This document shows positions 52,945 to 63,752 of a stretch of DNA of 64,000 nucleotides, piece by piece (position 1 is the first letter of the stretch; the number at the start of each line of letters is the position of its first letter). The stretch is from positions 1,116,001 through 1,180,000 of the forward strand of contig PDUO01000010.1 of assembly GCA_003008705.1 (NCBI GenBank). Direction: 5' to 3'. The stretch is from Pezicula radicicola (Eukaryota; Ascomycota; Leotiomycetes; Helotiales; Dermateaceae). The position numbers and the translations under genes were made by a program. The notes under the pieces are model-generated. The model was not told the DNA's origin and did no database searches. It worked only from the letters and a program-made list of their open reading frames with translations.

Positions 52945-54832
52945 ATGGCACAATATACGACCAGTTCGCTTCAGGTTGGGTTGAGCGTGGTGATATGTGG
53001 CTTAATATACGTAAGTAGATGCTTATGCTCTAATAAGGAGAGAAAAGGCTGATGCTGGAAGCAGTTGGGTACTCTTGTCTTCTATCGTTTGACTCTGCAC
53101 CCTCTTGCCAAGTATCCAGGACCATTTCTTGCGAAGTTGACCTCTTTCTACGCCGTCTACCATGCCTATGTGGGGGACATGCATCTTGACATTGAAAAAT
53201 ATCATCAAAAATACGGTGAGGCACTTTGAATTCAGCTAAAGACAAAAATACTAAATATCTGGAGGGACCTTCGTTCGTTATGGACCTAATTCTCTTGTCG
53301 TAAATTCAGCAGATGGGTTTCATGGTATGCCACCTGTCAATTTTCGGTTGTGGCTTAATTTACTAATTGCAACAACAGATATCTACGGTAACGGTAAGAA
53401 AGTTAAGAAAGGCCCAGGATATAAAGTTCACGGTCCTGGGAACCTCATTGGCGTTAGAGATAAGAAGTACTTTTCTCGTCTTAAGAGGGTTTTTGGCCAG
53501 GGATTCTCAGATGCTGCACTTCGTGAGCACGAGCCCAAAGTCTTAGAACAGATTAATTCCTTCTGTGAGAAAGTTGTCGATTCTGGTGTCTCCGAAAAGG
53601 ACTCGACTGGATGGTCAACTATGAAGAATATGACTCTCTGGTGTAGGTCAACCAATTCCCCGAATTTCTTCCTCGCTTCCTAACTGCAACTGACCGAACC
53701 CATAGGTAACTACATGACCACAGACATAATCACAAAAGTAATCTTCACAACGTCTTGGGATCTTCTAGAGACAACCAAAAACCGAAGTGTCGTCCACATG
53801 CTCACCCAAGTGGTCTGGTACACCGGACTCGGCCATCAATCGAAATGGCTATACAAGTACAAGCTCGGCATCCTTTTATTCCCCAAACTCGTAACGAGTA
53901 TTGTCAGCCTTAGGAGCCACACATTAGCCGTAATCAACGCTAGTAAAAAAGCACGAGAGGATGATCCTACCATTAAAGATGTCTTCGGCCAGTTTATGAA
54001 TGCTATTGATCCTGAAACTGGAAAGGTTCTAAATGGCGATAGCGTGCGCTTGAATTCAGCAACTATCATTATAGCTGGTAAGAAATTCTTGTGCCTCACA
54101 TAAGTAGACACAATATTAAACCATGTGATAGGTTCGGACACAAGTTCTAGCGCGCTATCAGCAACATTCTTCTACCTAAGCCGCAATCCCTCAGCATACG
54201 CCAAAGTAGCCCAGGAAATTCGCAGCACCTTCAAAAACCCATCTGAAATCCGCGCTGGTGCAACACTCAACAACTGTCAATATCTACGAGCTAGTATCAA
54301 CGAAGCTATGCGTCTCTCACCAGTAGTTTCACAACCACTTTGGCGTGAAACCGAAGAAGGTGGTTGTTCTATTGCCGGAGAACAAATCCCAGGCGGTACT
54401 GTCGTTGGCTCTGGTATCTATAGTTTACACCATGATCCCACCGCCTTTCCAGATCCTTACACATACGATATCGAACGCTGGATTTTACCAGCCAATCCCA
54501 CGGACGAAGAACTCACTATCATGAAGGAAAGAAACAGAAATTTCGCTCCTTTCTCTACCGGACCTAGGCAATGTCTCGCGAAGAACTTTGCAATTATGGA
54601 ATTGTTACTTACAATGGCTAATGTGTTCTTACGCATGGATTTTAAAAATGTCGATGGCAAGGAGAGTATGGTTGGTGAGGGTGGAGAAGCCTGGAATATC
54701 CAAGAGGGTGTAAGTGCTACGACGGAGGTTCCGTGGGGTAGGCAGAGGAAGAATGAGTTTCAAATTAAGAGTTACTTTACTAGTCATATGGAGGGTCCTA
54801 TGATTGTTTTTAAAAGGAGGGCTTTAGATTAA
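52945..54832 (+). CDS. Cytochrome P450 monooxygenase
   Basis: Heme-thiolate monooxygenase, probably ER-anchored. Exons 52945-53010, 53065-53215, 53265-53324, 53379-53642, 53706-54077 and 54132-54832 give 537 residues. The N-terminal membrane helix spans the first intron (VGLSVVICGLIYLGTLVFY), then the Pro-rich hinge HPLAKYPGPFLAKL. I-helix AGSDTSSSALS, K-helix ExxR in SINEAMRLSP, the ERW region DIERWILP, and the heme loop FSTGPRQCLAKNFA with the ligand Cys; the usual Gly after Cys-x is Ala here. The segment after the heme loop is somewhat long (SMVGEGGEAWNIQEGVSATT). Substrate unknown. Convergent with a second P450 512 bp away and divergent from a TF, suggesting a small metabolic cluster. Confidence 0.92.
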
Positions 54833-55344
54833 TTTCCGTACATAGAATTGCTGCCAAGTCTCCTTCGGTTTCTGATCACTTTATTGGAATAATTAGTTTA
54901 ATTGATTGGCTTTGTATCTAGGGCTCGGCTGACTTGGTTGTGTCGTTCTAAATTACCAGCATGGGAAGTACTTTCACTAGAAACTACATATCCACGCCGC
55001 TTGATTGTAAACCTAATAAATGTTCAAACGGATTAAGATTACTCGAAAGAAAGGGTTCGAATATTGTCGAGAGTGACGTAGAGAGAGCAGATGAGCCAGA
55101 CGAAGAAGGAATTAGTAATTGAAGCGAGGTAAAGGGGGAACAACTCGCTTAATTTTGTCCTTGTGTCGCTGTCAGATGCTTCTAACTTCCGTTCTGACTT
55201 AGAAACAAAGAAATGAAATAGTTGAAGGGAGTCTTGGCTTCCTTCCTCTATATCCCTAACACAGCATAAATAAAACCCCATTTAATTGCAATCAAATCTA
55301 GGTTCCTGCCCAGCGGCTGTTAATGCCATTTTCAAAGCCCATCC
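54833..55344. other. Spacer between the two convergent P450 genes
   Basis: 512 bp with both 3' UTRs; AT-rich, no other features. Confidence 0.55.
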
Positions 55345-57143
55345 TCACCTCACAACGGGCGTAAACTTGACCATCAATTTCGGCTTCTTCCAAAGCAGAT
55401 ACATCCTAGTATCTCTTTCCCAATTAATATCCTTATTGATCAACTCCAAATCAAAATGCCACACAAGCTTGCACAGAGCAAGTCGCATTTCCATATACGC
55501 CAAGTTGATGCCCAGACAAACTCTTGGTCCCATAGAGAAGGGCTTTGACGCTTCCTTTTTGTCATTCGCAAAGACAGGATCGTAGAGTGGATGATTCGCT
55601 GGAAGCCAGCGCTCAGGATGGAACGATTTTGCGTCATAGAAATATCGCTCACGACGGGAAGTGGTATAACTTGCGGTCGAGACGGTAATCTACAGGCGAG
55701 GTTAGTATAATGGTTTCGAACGTAAATATTTGGATCATACTCCTTCTGGAACATAGTTGTCGTCGATCACAGCACCAGGGCTGATACGCTGAAGACCAAA
55801 TGGTGCTGGCGGGAAAAGGCGCAAACCTTCTTCTATAACAGCAAAAAGATATGGCAGGTGCTGAGTAGAGTCACTATTTATGAGATTTGACTCCGAAAAA
55901 GCCTCTCGGACTTCCTTCGTCAACCTTCTGAGTTTATCCAAATCGTTAAGTAGGTAATGAGTGATTCCTGCTAACGCTGTGGCCGTCGTTTCTGACCCAG
56001 CGACAATAAGTGTATGTGCTTGGCCCATTAGGAAATCCCGTGAGAGGTCAGTTGCCTTTTCGGACAGTAGATGTGAAAAGAAATCGATACGATCATTTTC
56101 CTTCTTCATGCGTCCTGCTACCATCTCCTGTGTAAGCTCCCAGTGCCTCTTGCGCTGTGCCTCCATAGATCTTGGTATAACAAGTGGAGCGAGAAATTTT
56201 AGGATAGGCAGACGTTTTAGGACATCCTGGAATGAGCCTAGAAAGGTGCTATTAAGTATCAACTCGACCCAGAAGTGACTTCTCGCTAAATGAAAAGTGT
56301 TAGTTTGCATTGTGGTTATCTAATGAATTCAGTTAATCATACCTTGCTCAACAGCTCCGAAGGATTCCCCAAATGCAAGGTCTCCGATGATGTCGAATGT
56401 CAACCAATTATACCACTTCTAAGTCAGCAAATACGCCAACACCTTTAGACTGCACTACCTTACCTCTTCCATAGAGATTCCCTCGTCCTGAGTCCCCAGC
56501 TTTCCAATCTGGTCCACGAACATGTTAATATATTTGAGAGCCACAGCCGTCTGATCTCGTAAAGCCTTGGCACTGAATGCATGAGCAAGACTCTTTCGAA
56601 CCTCTCGATGTTTTAGAGGATCACGTTCCGAAACGATGCCATTCGCAGAACCAGAACGTTGATACCACTCGCCCTTCAAGAAATATTTATGGCCATTGAT
56701 CGCATGCCCGTAAATATCTTGCCAGCTCTGCAGTGTTGCAAAGGATAAATCATTCGGAGCGATACGGACAACATCGCCTACCTCCAGTTAGCCATATCAA
56801 GTTAACCACGTGGTAACTGGGTCTTACCATATTTTTTGTGAAGTTCGTCGATATCATATGGCCATCTGCCACCAAGCCTGCCTTTTGTGAGTTCACAATC
56901 ACCGGTACTTGAACAAGAATATCCATACCAATGCAGAGAATACCATATGTTGGAGATTGCAGCAAATTTCGGTCCAGGAAACTTGGCTAGTGGATGGAAG
57001 AACAAATTGTAGATGCATCTGCTGAGAGTATAGAGGGCAAGCTAGATTGCGTCAGTGAAGTTCAAGAGGATAAAACAATGAACATTGTGTGAACTTACTA
57101 GCCCAGTACAGGTTATGAAGTACGAGAATAATTTAGAAAGCAT
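55345..57143 (-). CDS. Cytochrome P450 monooxygenase
   Basis: Exons 57143-57099, 57041-56929, 56877-56828, 56777-56464, 56418-56343, 56285-55741 and 55689-55345 give 495 residues. The 51-bp intron after HW (56928-56878) is inferred: removing it restores WYSLHWLGGRWPYDIDELHK, normal for the family, and keeps the frame. Landmarks: N-terminal anchor (LFSYFITCTGLALYTL), hinge HPLAKFPGPKFAAI, I-helix VAGSETTATALAG, ExxR in EEGLRLFPP, FHPERWLP, and heme loop FSMGPRVCLGINLAYMEMR with ligand Cys. It resembles the large isotrichodermin C-15 hydroxylase/CYP65-type group of fungal secondary-metabolism P450s, by motif style only. No core synthase gene is visible nearby. Confidence 0.92.
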
Positions 57144-59353
57144 TTCGACTTCATTTATTGCTTGTGGGTGATTCAAGGAAGGATGAGATGACACTTCTTT
57201 AACAGTGTCTGAGAGATAGGAGCTCCAGCCATCATTTATGTACCCATTTCAAAGGAGAAGCTGCTGTTGGCCACTTCGTTATGCTCGGGTATTCTCGTTA
57301 GCGATGTACAATTATGCATGCTTGGCTCCATGCACACTTCAGGAATACCTGGCATTCACGGCGCCTTTTGAGGACCGAAGAAATCTAGCATCTAATATCA
57401 AAAATTGCGTATAGCAATACTGATGCCGTATAACAATTAGCAACGTTCTTGGTGCACTGAAATGCTGCGAAATTCGATTGATAGAACTGCTATTTCCAGC
57501 GTCATTTATCTAAGCAGGTGGCAAAACATGACAGTATGAAAAGCACTGTCAATACCTAAATCGAAGGTAGCTTTTCGATCTTTATCATAAAATCTCGTCT
57601 TTGATCTGCTCCTCGTTACTGTGCTGTTATATTAAAAAAGGCACCATTTGGTTAACCGAAGCTAAGTTAGCCAACATACGTAATCAGAATAGATCTAAGT
57701 TCCTGCCAAGTACTTTCTAAGCCTCACCAAAACCTAGTAGAGCTGAAATACTTAGAGAATAGCCTTTACCCTCAAAGTATCAAATGTAAGGTTCATCCCG
57801 TGCCACGGGCTTCAACGCGGATATCTTACGGACGAATGACATGGATCGGTTGCCGGCGGGCAAAAGAAGCCGAACTCACAATTCTCCGCAAGGAATTATC
57901 CAGATCTGCAACGGAATACCCCATTAACTGACTTCTCGTTTACGTTTATTGTTCGTTACGAATACGAGTTTTGATGTAGTTGAAGAACATGGGGCAAATT
58001 GGTAAATTTTGGGGTTAGAATGGACTGGGACGTCTTGGGATTGGATAGGTATCTACTTTTATCCGATGGAACAAAATGCCCCGAATAAGATGATGGGTTT
58101 AAGTCTATAGCAAGGATACTATAGGTAACTTAGTTACCAGCATCGAGTCATGAACTGAGTCGTCTTAGACAAGATGTTTAGCAGCCAAGGGGCCGGTTTT
58201 TAGCCAGTTTCTATACAGCTGGTTATTGCTTTTCCTAGTTTGAGCAATAGTGTCTTCATCTTTAGCTTCGAAATTATGTATTAGCGCTTGTATAAGGTCC
58301 GTTTTTTATGTCTCAATCGCCGATTTAATGTTTATGGTTCATGAATAGTTCTTGCCTTGATACGTAGTTTCCAAGAATATTGTTTTGTATTGTAGTAACA
58401 ATAAATACTATTCTGTCATCGTAACCTCTTCCCATCTGATCTCAGTAGTAACGCTCACAGCATCACCAATAGGCGGCAGTGGGTGGCTGCGCTTGACCGA
58501 AGCTTTTCTACTCTCATTCCTATTCCAACTCAAAGTCCTTGGCTCAACTCAATTGTTACTTGAGATCCTAGTCACGGTCTGCTCATGCGATCCTTGGAAG
58601 ATAGAATCGCTTAGTCGACTTGATTTGGTGCTATTGATGACAGATTTACAATATGTGCAGGACTACTAGGATAATGATAAATCTTGCAGAAATCATGTCT
58701 CACCCCTCTCCCTGATTCTGCTTCCCTCACCACCACCACCACCACAACACTCGGACACAAAGTGGCCATATTTTAATCAGAAGTTGACGTAACTCATAAA
58801 GGCCGTGAGATCCTTTTGCACTGCTTTAGCTTAGTAGACTAAATTAATATAAATATGGAGTTTGTGTAATAAAAGAGGAGGGGAGTGGTTTTTCAAAGAC
58901 TAACATCGCATTTTGCAGCATGACTGACAACAAGTTTGGACTTGACAAAAATGCTTAGGCGAAATTTACAATACAGAATATCTAATAATACTAGACTTGG
59001 GTTCTCTTTGGGACACTTGTTACCTTGCGATGTCATACTCATCAAAGATTATATCAGAGTGGCGGATCACGCACTTGTATCTTACAACGGTTTGCTAGAT
59101 TGAGGTTCAGTTCGCTAGGATCTAGGTCAGCGTATTGCCTCTCAAGGTCCATGAGGGAAGTATTCTACTGTTAGAAGTTCATTTCAGAAGAGCGTGTCAA
59201 TATTCTTCGTGGCCTCAAATTCACTGATCATACTTCCTCATCGACTTTAGTGTTGTAAAAAATGCAGTGGCTCTAAATAATCTAATTTGTTCTCATATTG
59301 AATCGATATCATATACCTTACTCCTTCCTTCTATTTCAACAAACAATGTGAAA
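57144..59353. other. Gene-free AT-rich region
   Basis: 2.2 kb without protein-like frames. A CACCACCACCACCACC run lies at ~58729-58745, and AGGTAACTTAGTTACCAGC (~58121-58142) is a small palindrome that echoes sequence after dispersed repeat A (GGTTACCAGCATC at ~4993). Possibly old repeat debris. Confidence 0.45.
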
Positions 59354-59448
59354 GCTCGCTTAGCTCAGTTGGTTAGAGCGTGGTGCTAATAATGTTCAAG
59401 TAACATTATGATACGCCAAGGTCGCCAGTTCGACCCTGGTAGTGAGCA
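59354..59448 (+). tRNA. tRNA-Ile (anticodon AAT) with 21-nt intron
   Basis: A cloverleaf can be drawn: acceptor GCTCGCT / AGTGAGC with one G-T pair, D-arm with AGCTCAGTTGGTTAGAGC (an intact A-box), anticodon stem TGGTG / CGCCA with loop CTAATAA, and T-arm GGTCGCCAGTTCGACCCTGG (B-box GTTCGA). Anticodon AAT is at 59388-59390. An intron occupies 59392-59412, one base 3' of the anticodon as usual for eukaryotic tRNAs. A pol III terminator T-run follows at 59464. Confidence 0.95.
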
Positions 59449-59463
59449 ATACATGAAGTAACC

Positions 59464-59474
59464 TTTTCTTTTTT
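59464..59474 (+). terminator. Pol III terminator of the tRNA-Ile gene
   Basis: TTTTCTTTTTT, 16-26 nt after the tRNA 3' end. Runs of four or more T end pol III transcripts. Confidence 0.75.
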
Positions 59475-60153
59475 GATTTGTCCTTAGCTTTTCATACAAG
59501 TTATGCAATTAAGAAGTGGAGTGAATCTTTTTTTTTTTTCGTTTGGCCGGCGGATGTTGTTAGAGGAGGGGGACCAAAGTGGGGATGACTGGCGGGAAGA
59601 CAAGCTAAACGGCGATTTGGTGAACTAGTACTACTGTAGAATGATCGATACAAATGGAGCCCTTTTCTGCTTTACAGAATATTCAGGAGGTTCAATATTT
59701 TCAGCGCTATTGAATCCAATCCTTACTTCTAACTAAGTAGCTTAAGTAAATTATTTAGGTAACTTGGAGTTATGAATAGTTACTTGCATACTAGCAAGTG
59801 CAAGTTAGAAGCTACGTCAGTAACCGGCACACACATATTACACAAAAACGAAACTACCTTTCTCTGGAATTTCTCATCAAGTACCTATCAACTTTATCCA
59901 CTGCACACAATTTCCGACGCAATTTAAACTCCCACCGTCACTAATCCCTCGCTTGATAAGCGAGCTACTCGTAAAAAATTACCTATATGCAACTATAACT
60001 ACATTAAGACCGTACCATCAAATGCCAGTACAACGTTTGCCGTAGGTTACATATTCCACTGTAGCATAATTCTATCTAAAATTTCAGAACGTTACTAACA
60101 CATCATAGAGTCTGTTAGACTTGGACAAGACAGCCTCACTTGAATTTCAATTT
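59475..60153. other. Gene-free spacer
   Basis: T-run at 59529-59540, then unstructured AT-rich DNA. A single GGTAACTTGGAGTTATG unit near 59760 belongs to the minisatellite family. Confidence 0.5.
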
Positions 60154-60550
60154 GCGTAACTGACATCTAGGATGATTTGGGTAACTGACTTGTTTTAGGG
60201 AACTAACTTGAATTTCAACTTGAGTGACTAACTTATTTTGGGTTACTCACTTGTAGATTAATCTGGGTAACTGACTTGTTTTGAGTAACTCGCTTGCAGA
60301 TTAGTTTGGGTGACTGTCTTCTTTTGAGTTACTCACCTCAATTTTATTTGAGTAACCCACTTGATCTGGGTAACCCACTTGATCTGGGTAACTCACTTGA
60401 TCTAGGTAACTCACTTGATCTGGGTAACTCACTTGATCTGGGTAACCCACTTNGATCTGGGTAACTCACTTGATCTAGGTAACTCACTTGATCTGGGTAA
60501 CTCACTTGATCTGGGTAACCCACTTGATCTGGGTAACTCACTTGATCTGG
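60154..60550. repeat. 18-bp minisatellite GTAACTCACTTGATCTGG
   Basis: About 20 units. The left half (60154-60350) is degenerate with alternating TTGTTTTG and TTGAATTT variants, and the right half (60351-60550) is near-perfect. Units differ mainly by GTAACTC/GTAACCC and CTGG/CTAG. One N at 60453 is a likely assembly error inside the array. It ends ~120 bp from the stop codon of RPC53. Confidence 0.9.
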
Positions 60551-60672
60551 ACATCTCAGTTGATGCCAAAGACTGCATTTTTGATGGCTTTCTCTCCCTC
60601 TCTCTCTGAACGCCAAGCTATGCATACAATGAACCACACTTTTCCGCCTAAACTCCATACTACCAGATCCTT

Positions 60673-62545
60673 TTACAGTATCTTTTCGAGGTCAGGAGTA
60701 ACCACAAATTTACCCATAACCTTTCCCATACCCATGGCAATACCTTCATCACGGCCTGGTCTATCATCCACAGTAACGACCGTGCTAAGGAAAGAGGTCT
60801 CAATACCCTTCTTAAGAACCATGCTTACACCACCCCAATTAAGCTCCACCTTTCCGCTCTCTCGTACGACAAGCCGGCCCACGAATCCCTGCTCAGTTAC
60901 GAGTTCTTTAGGAATCTCGACGATATCATCATTATGCTCACTTTTGAGCCCGACGACTTCTTCCTGGCCTTCCAGTTTGGTGAACAAGTTCTCTGCCTCT
61001 GGGTTTGCAGTGGAGCCGGTGATTTCGACGTCGGGTTCTGTTTTGGGATTATACAAGGATGGGAGGATTGGGGGGAATTGGAAGAGATAAAGCCGTCCTT
61101 CTTTCTTATCCGGTTCCTCCATAGCCGTATCGCCCTCCGCATCGTGAGTTTGCATATCGCCAAGCTCATGCGCCAGGATTGCAACATCTTCGAGATGACG
61201 CTTATATTCTGCCTTATCTTCTTCGGTTTGCAGAACGGGTTTATTCTCTCTGCGCTTCTTGTTGTGGCTGCCGGAACGCTTGGTCTTTGCTTTCGGTGAG
61301 ACTGTTTCGGGTAATGGGGCAACTGGTATCGAATCCAAGTCCATTTCCTTCTCCGCGCGCTTGATCTGTGGCGATGGGATTGAGCCGGGTTCGTGTTTGA
61401 CCTTTACCTCCTCATCGGGGAAACAACCTTTCCATTCTCTTTCGGGAGCTACTTCCTTAATCACAACCATATCTTTGTTATCGTCATCCACTCCTCCAGG
61501 TAGGTCGAACGAAGAATCGGTGTTGACTACTGGAACTCGAGCCTTGTGCTCATGGCGTGGTACCCGTACCGGTCGAAGTGCTCCCTTTTTCGAGACGGCC
61601 TTGCCTTTGCCCTTCACCTTCTTGCTGCTTGCTACGATCGGTTCATCGTCGTCGTCGTCTGATATAAGATTAATATACTCGATGTTGATTCTTGGTCCGG
61701 GCTCTTCATCTGGGTAATTTGGCTCGAAGAATTGGTTCCCTCCTTCGGCTCGTCCGCCACGACCAGCGCCTCCTCCTCCTACACCAGACCATCTTGAGAC
61801 TCCGCCTTCCGATTTGATCTTCACGCCTGTTCCTGAACTAGCTCCTCCGTATCCACTGCTACTTGGGCCATATGATCCAAATCCACCAGATTTTGCTGTA
61901 AATAATCAGTTTCGCAGTTTTGATCTCAGCTTTGGACGTTAATAAAAGTGACCTACCTTCGATAGGAATCATTGAGAACGGTCCACTGGCAATTCCAGTA
62001 CTTCCTCCTCTACCCATATTTCCCCTTCCCATTGCATCACCTCTCCCACGCCCACCTCTGCCTCTCGATTTTGCTCCTCGTGCTGCTCGATTCTCCGCGC
62101 GCGCTCTATCTTCTTGTTCCTTCTTTTCAATCTTCGCTGCTAGTTCGTCTCGCTGGTCCTGGGGTCTTCTTGTGACCTTCGGCTTAAATTTACTCTTTAC
62201 AGTGCTGTTGCCCCGGCCCCTCACACCTAACGCGCCACGTATGCTCTGCCCTACAGCTGCAGGGGCTGGTACATTTGTCGTGTTTGACTCTGGCATGGTA
62301 GGTCGAACTGGAGTAGGCGCGGGTGTTTCTGTAGGTACGGAGACTGGTGAGGAATTGGGAGAGGGTTGTGCGCTGATCTCTGGAATTACGGAAGGTTCGC
62401 CGGCTGGCGCACTAGCTGAATCTGTCTGGTTAGGTGCTCCACCGTCCTCTGTAGGCACATTTACTGCGCTGCTTCCTCCTCGGCCTCGACCACGGCCACC
62501 GCGACCACCCCGCGCCGCTCTTCCTCGCGCTGCCTTTGGCGGCAT
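60673..62545 (-). CDS. RPC53: RNA polymerase III subunit RPC4 (Rpc53)
   Basis: Subunit of the Pol III subcomplex Rpc53-Rpc37, which works in termination and reinitiation on tRNA and 5S genes. Exons 62545-61957 and 61895-60673 (61-bp intron, GTAGGT ... TTACAG, phase 1) give 603 residues. The N-terminus is Arg/Gly-rich (ARGGRGGRGRGRGGSS), with a second RGG block near residues 160-190. The diagnostic Rpc4 C-terminus is complete: EGRLYLFQFPPILPSL, GRLVVRESGKVELNWGG, ETSFLSTVVTVDD, and the final GKVMGKFVVTPDLEKIL. SUMO-consensus sites VKIKSE and VKVKHE occur in the middle; yeast Rpc53 is a known SUMO target. A tRNA gene lies 1.2 kb away, probably by chance. Confidence 0.93.
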
Positions 62546-62821
62546 TATGACTACTCGTCACCTCTTCCGTTGATCAATTGTTGTATGATGTCACCGCATC
62601 TAAAAGATTGTTGACGGAAAATGCGAAGGAGGTGGCTTAAAATGGTCGCGAGTAGGAGTCTTATGTGTTCGGCTTGAAGTTGACCATCTGGTGGGGGATT
62701 AAAAAAGTTGCGATCTAAATTCAGCCTTGAGCCTTGTCATCGCTGATTGGTCGGGGTACTCAGCCAATGATCTAACCGAATTTGGAGGTATTGCCGACGC
62801 CGCATCTACAAATCGAGATAT
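62546..62821. other. RPC53 promoter region
   Basis: 276 bp between the RPC53 ATG and the minisatellite. No distinct element seen. Confidence 0.4.
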
Positions 62822-63290
62822 TTTGAAGTCAAGTGAGATACTCAAATGATGTGAATAACTCAAGTTAAAGTCACTTAGTCAAGTCAGCTACTCAAGACAA
62901 GTCAGCTACTCAAGACAAGTCAGCTACTCAAGACAAGTCAGCTACTCAAGAGAAATTAGTTACTCAAACAAGTTAGTTACCCAAGACAAGTGAGTTACTC
63001 AAACAAGATAGTTACTCAAACAAGAGAGTTACTCAAACAAGATAGTTACTCAAACAAGATAGTTACTCAAACAAGATAGTTACTCAAACAAGATAGTTAC
63101 TCAAACAAGATAGTTACTCAAACAAGATAGTTACTCAAACAGGTTAGTTACTCAAGACAAGTAGATTACCAAGTTTAGTGAATTACCCAAATCAAGCCAG
63201 CTACTCAACTCAAGTGAATTACTCAAATTAATAGATTATCTAGTCAAGTGGACAACTAAAATTAAGTTGGTTATTTAAATTAGAGGTAAC
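62822..63290. repeat. 17/18-bp minisatellite GTTACTCAAACAAGATA
   Basis: Two subfamilies in one array: four copies of the 18-bp unit GTCAGCTACTCAAGACAA (62882-62950) and about eight copies of the 17-bp unit GATAGTTACTCAAACAA (63005-63140), with degenerate units on both sides. The reverse complement (GTAACTATCTTGTTTGA) matches the unit at 60154-60550 in its GTAACT and CTTG blocks. Confidence 0.9.
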
Positions 63291-63752
63291 AGGAGTTATC
63301 GACTAGACATAGATCTTTTTATGACTCCTCTAAAACACTTTTCACTTATTTGATACTTGAACTACTTCAAGAGATGAACCTACTATTTTCAAATTCAGAA
63401 ATTATAAGGGACAAACTCTAAAATTTCACTAGGAGGTAAAGTACAGAATTTAGGTGAGGAGCAGGAAGAGGTTTAGTCACTTCAGAAGACTAATACTCAA
63501 ATAGGAGATCACGTCATGTTGTGATTATTTCTTGATCCTAATAACCATCCCTCCATCATTTACCCACTTAAGATCATCAGTTGATCCTCGAGCAACCAGT
63601 ATTGCCCGCAAAAGTCAACGCAGCAGAGAACCACGACCTCCAAAATACCCCCCCCCTCCCCAAAATGTCAAATGAAACTCCTCCAACCAGAACCAAATTT
63701 ATTCTCGTCGTCCGAAAGACAAAGACAAAGACAAAGTCGAAGTAGTAAAAGG
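63291..63752. other. Spacer with homopolymer tracts
   Basis: AT-rich, then CCCCCCCTCCCC near 63649-63661 and an AAGACAAAGACAAAGACAA repeat (~63717-63737). No gene seen. Confidence 0.45.

Noticed and set aside
56929..57005. Continuous reading through HWYGYSCSSTGDCELTKG in the second P450
   Set aside because: This would add an 18-residue insertion in a conserved stretch; a 51-bp intron with GTATGG and GGCAG ends restores the family sequence and keeps the frame.
41699..63290. CRISPR-like arrays at 41.7, 60.2 and 62.8 kb
   Set aside because: Repeats are directly adjacent with no unique spacers, and the genome is eukaryotic. They are minisatellites.
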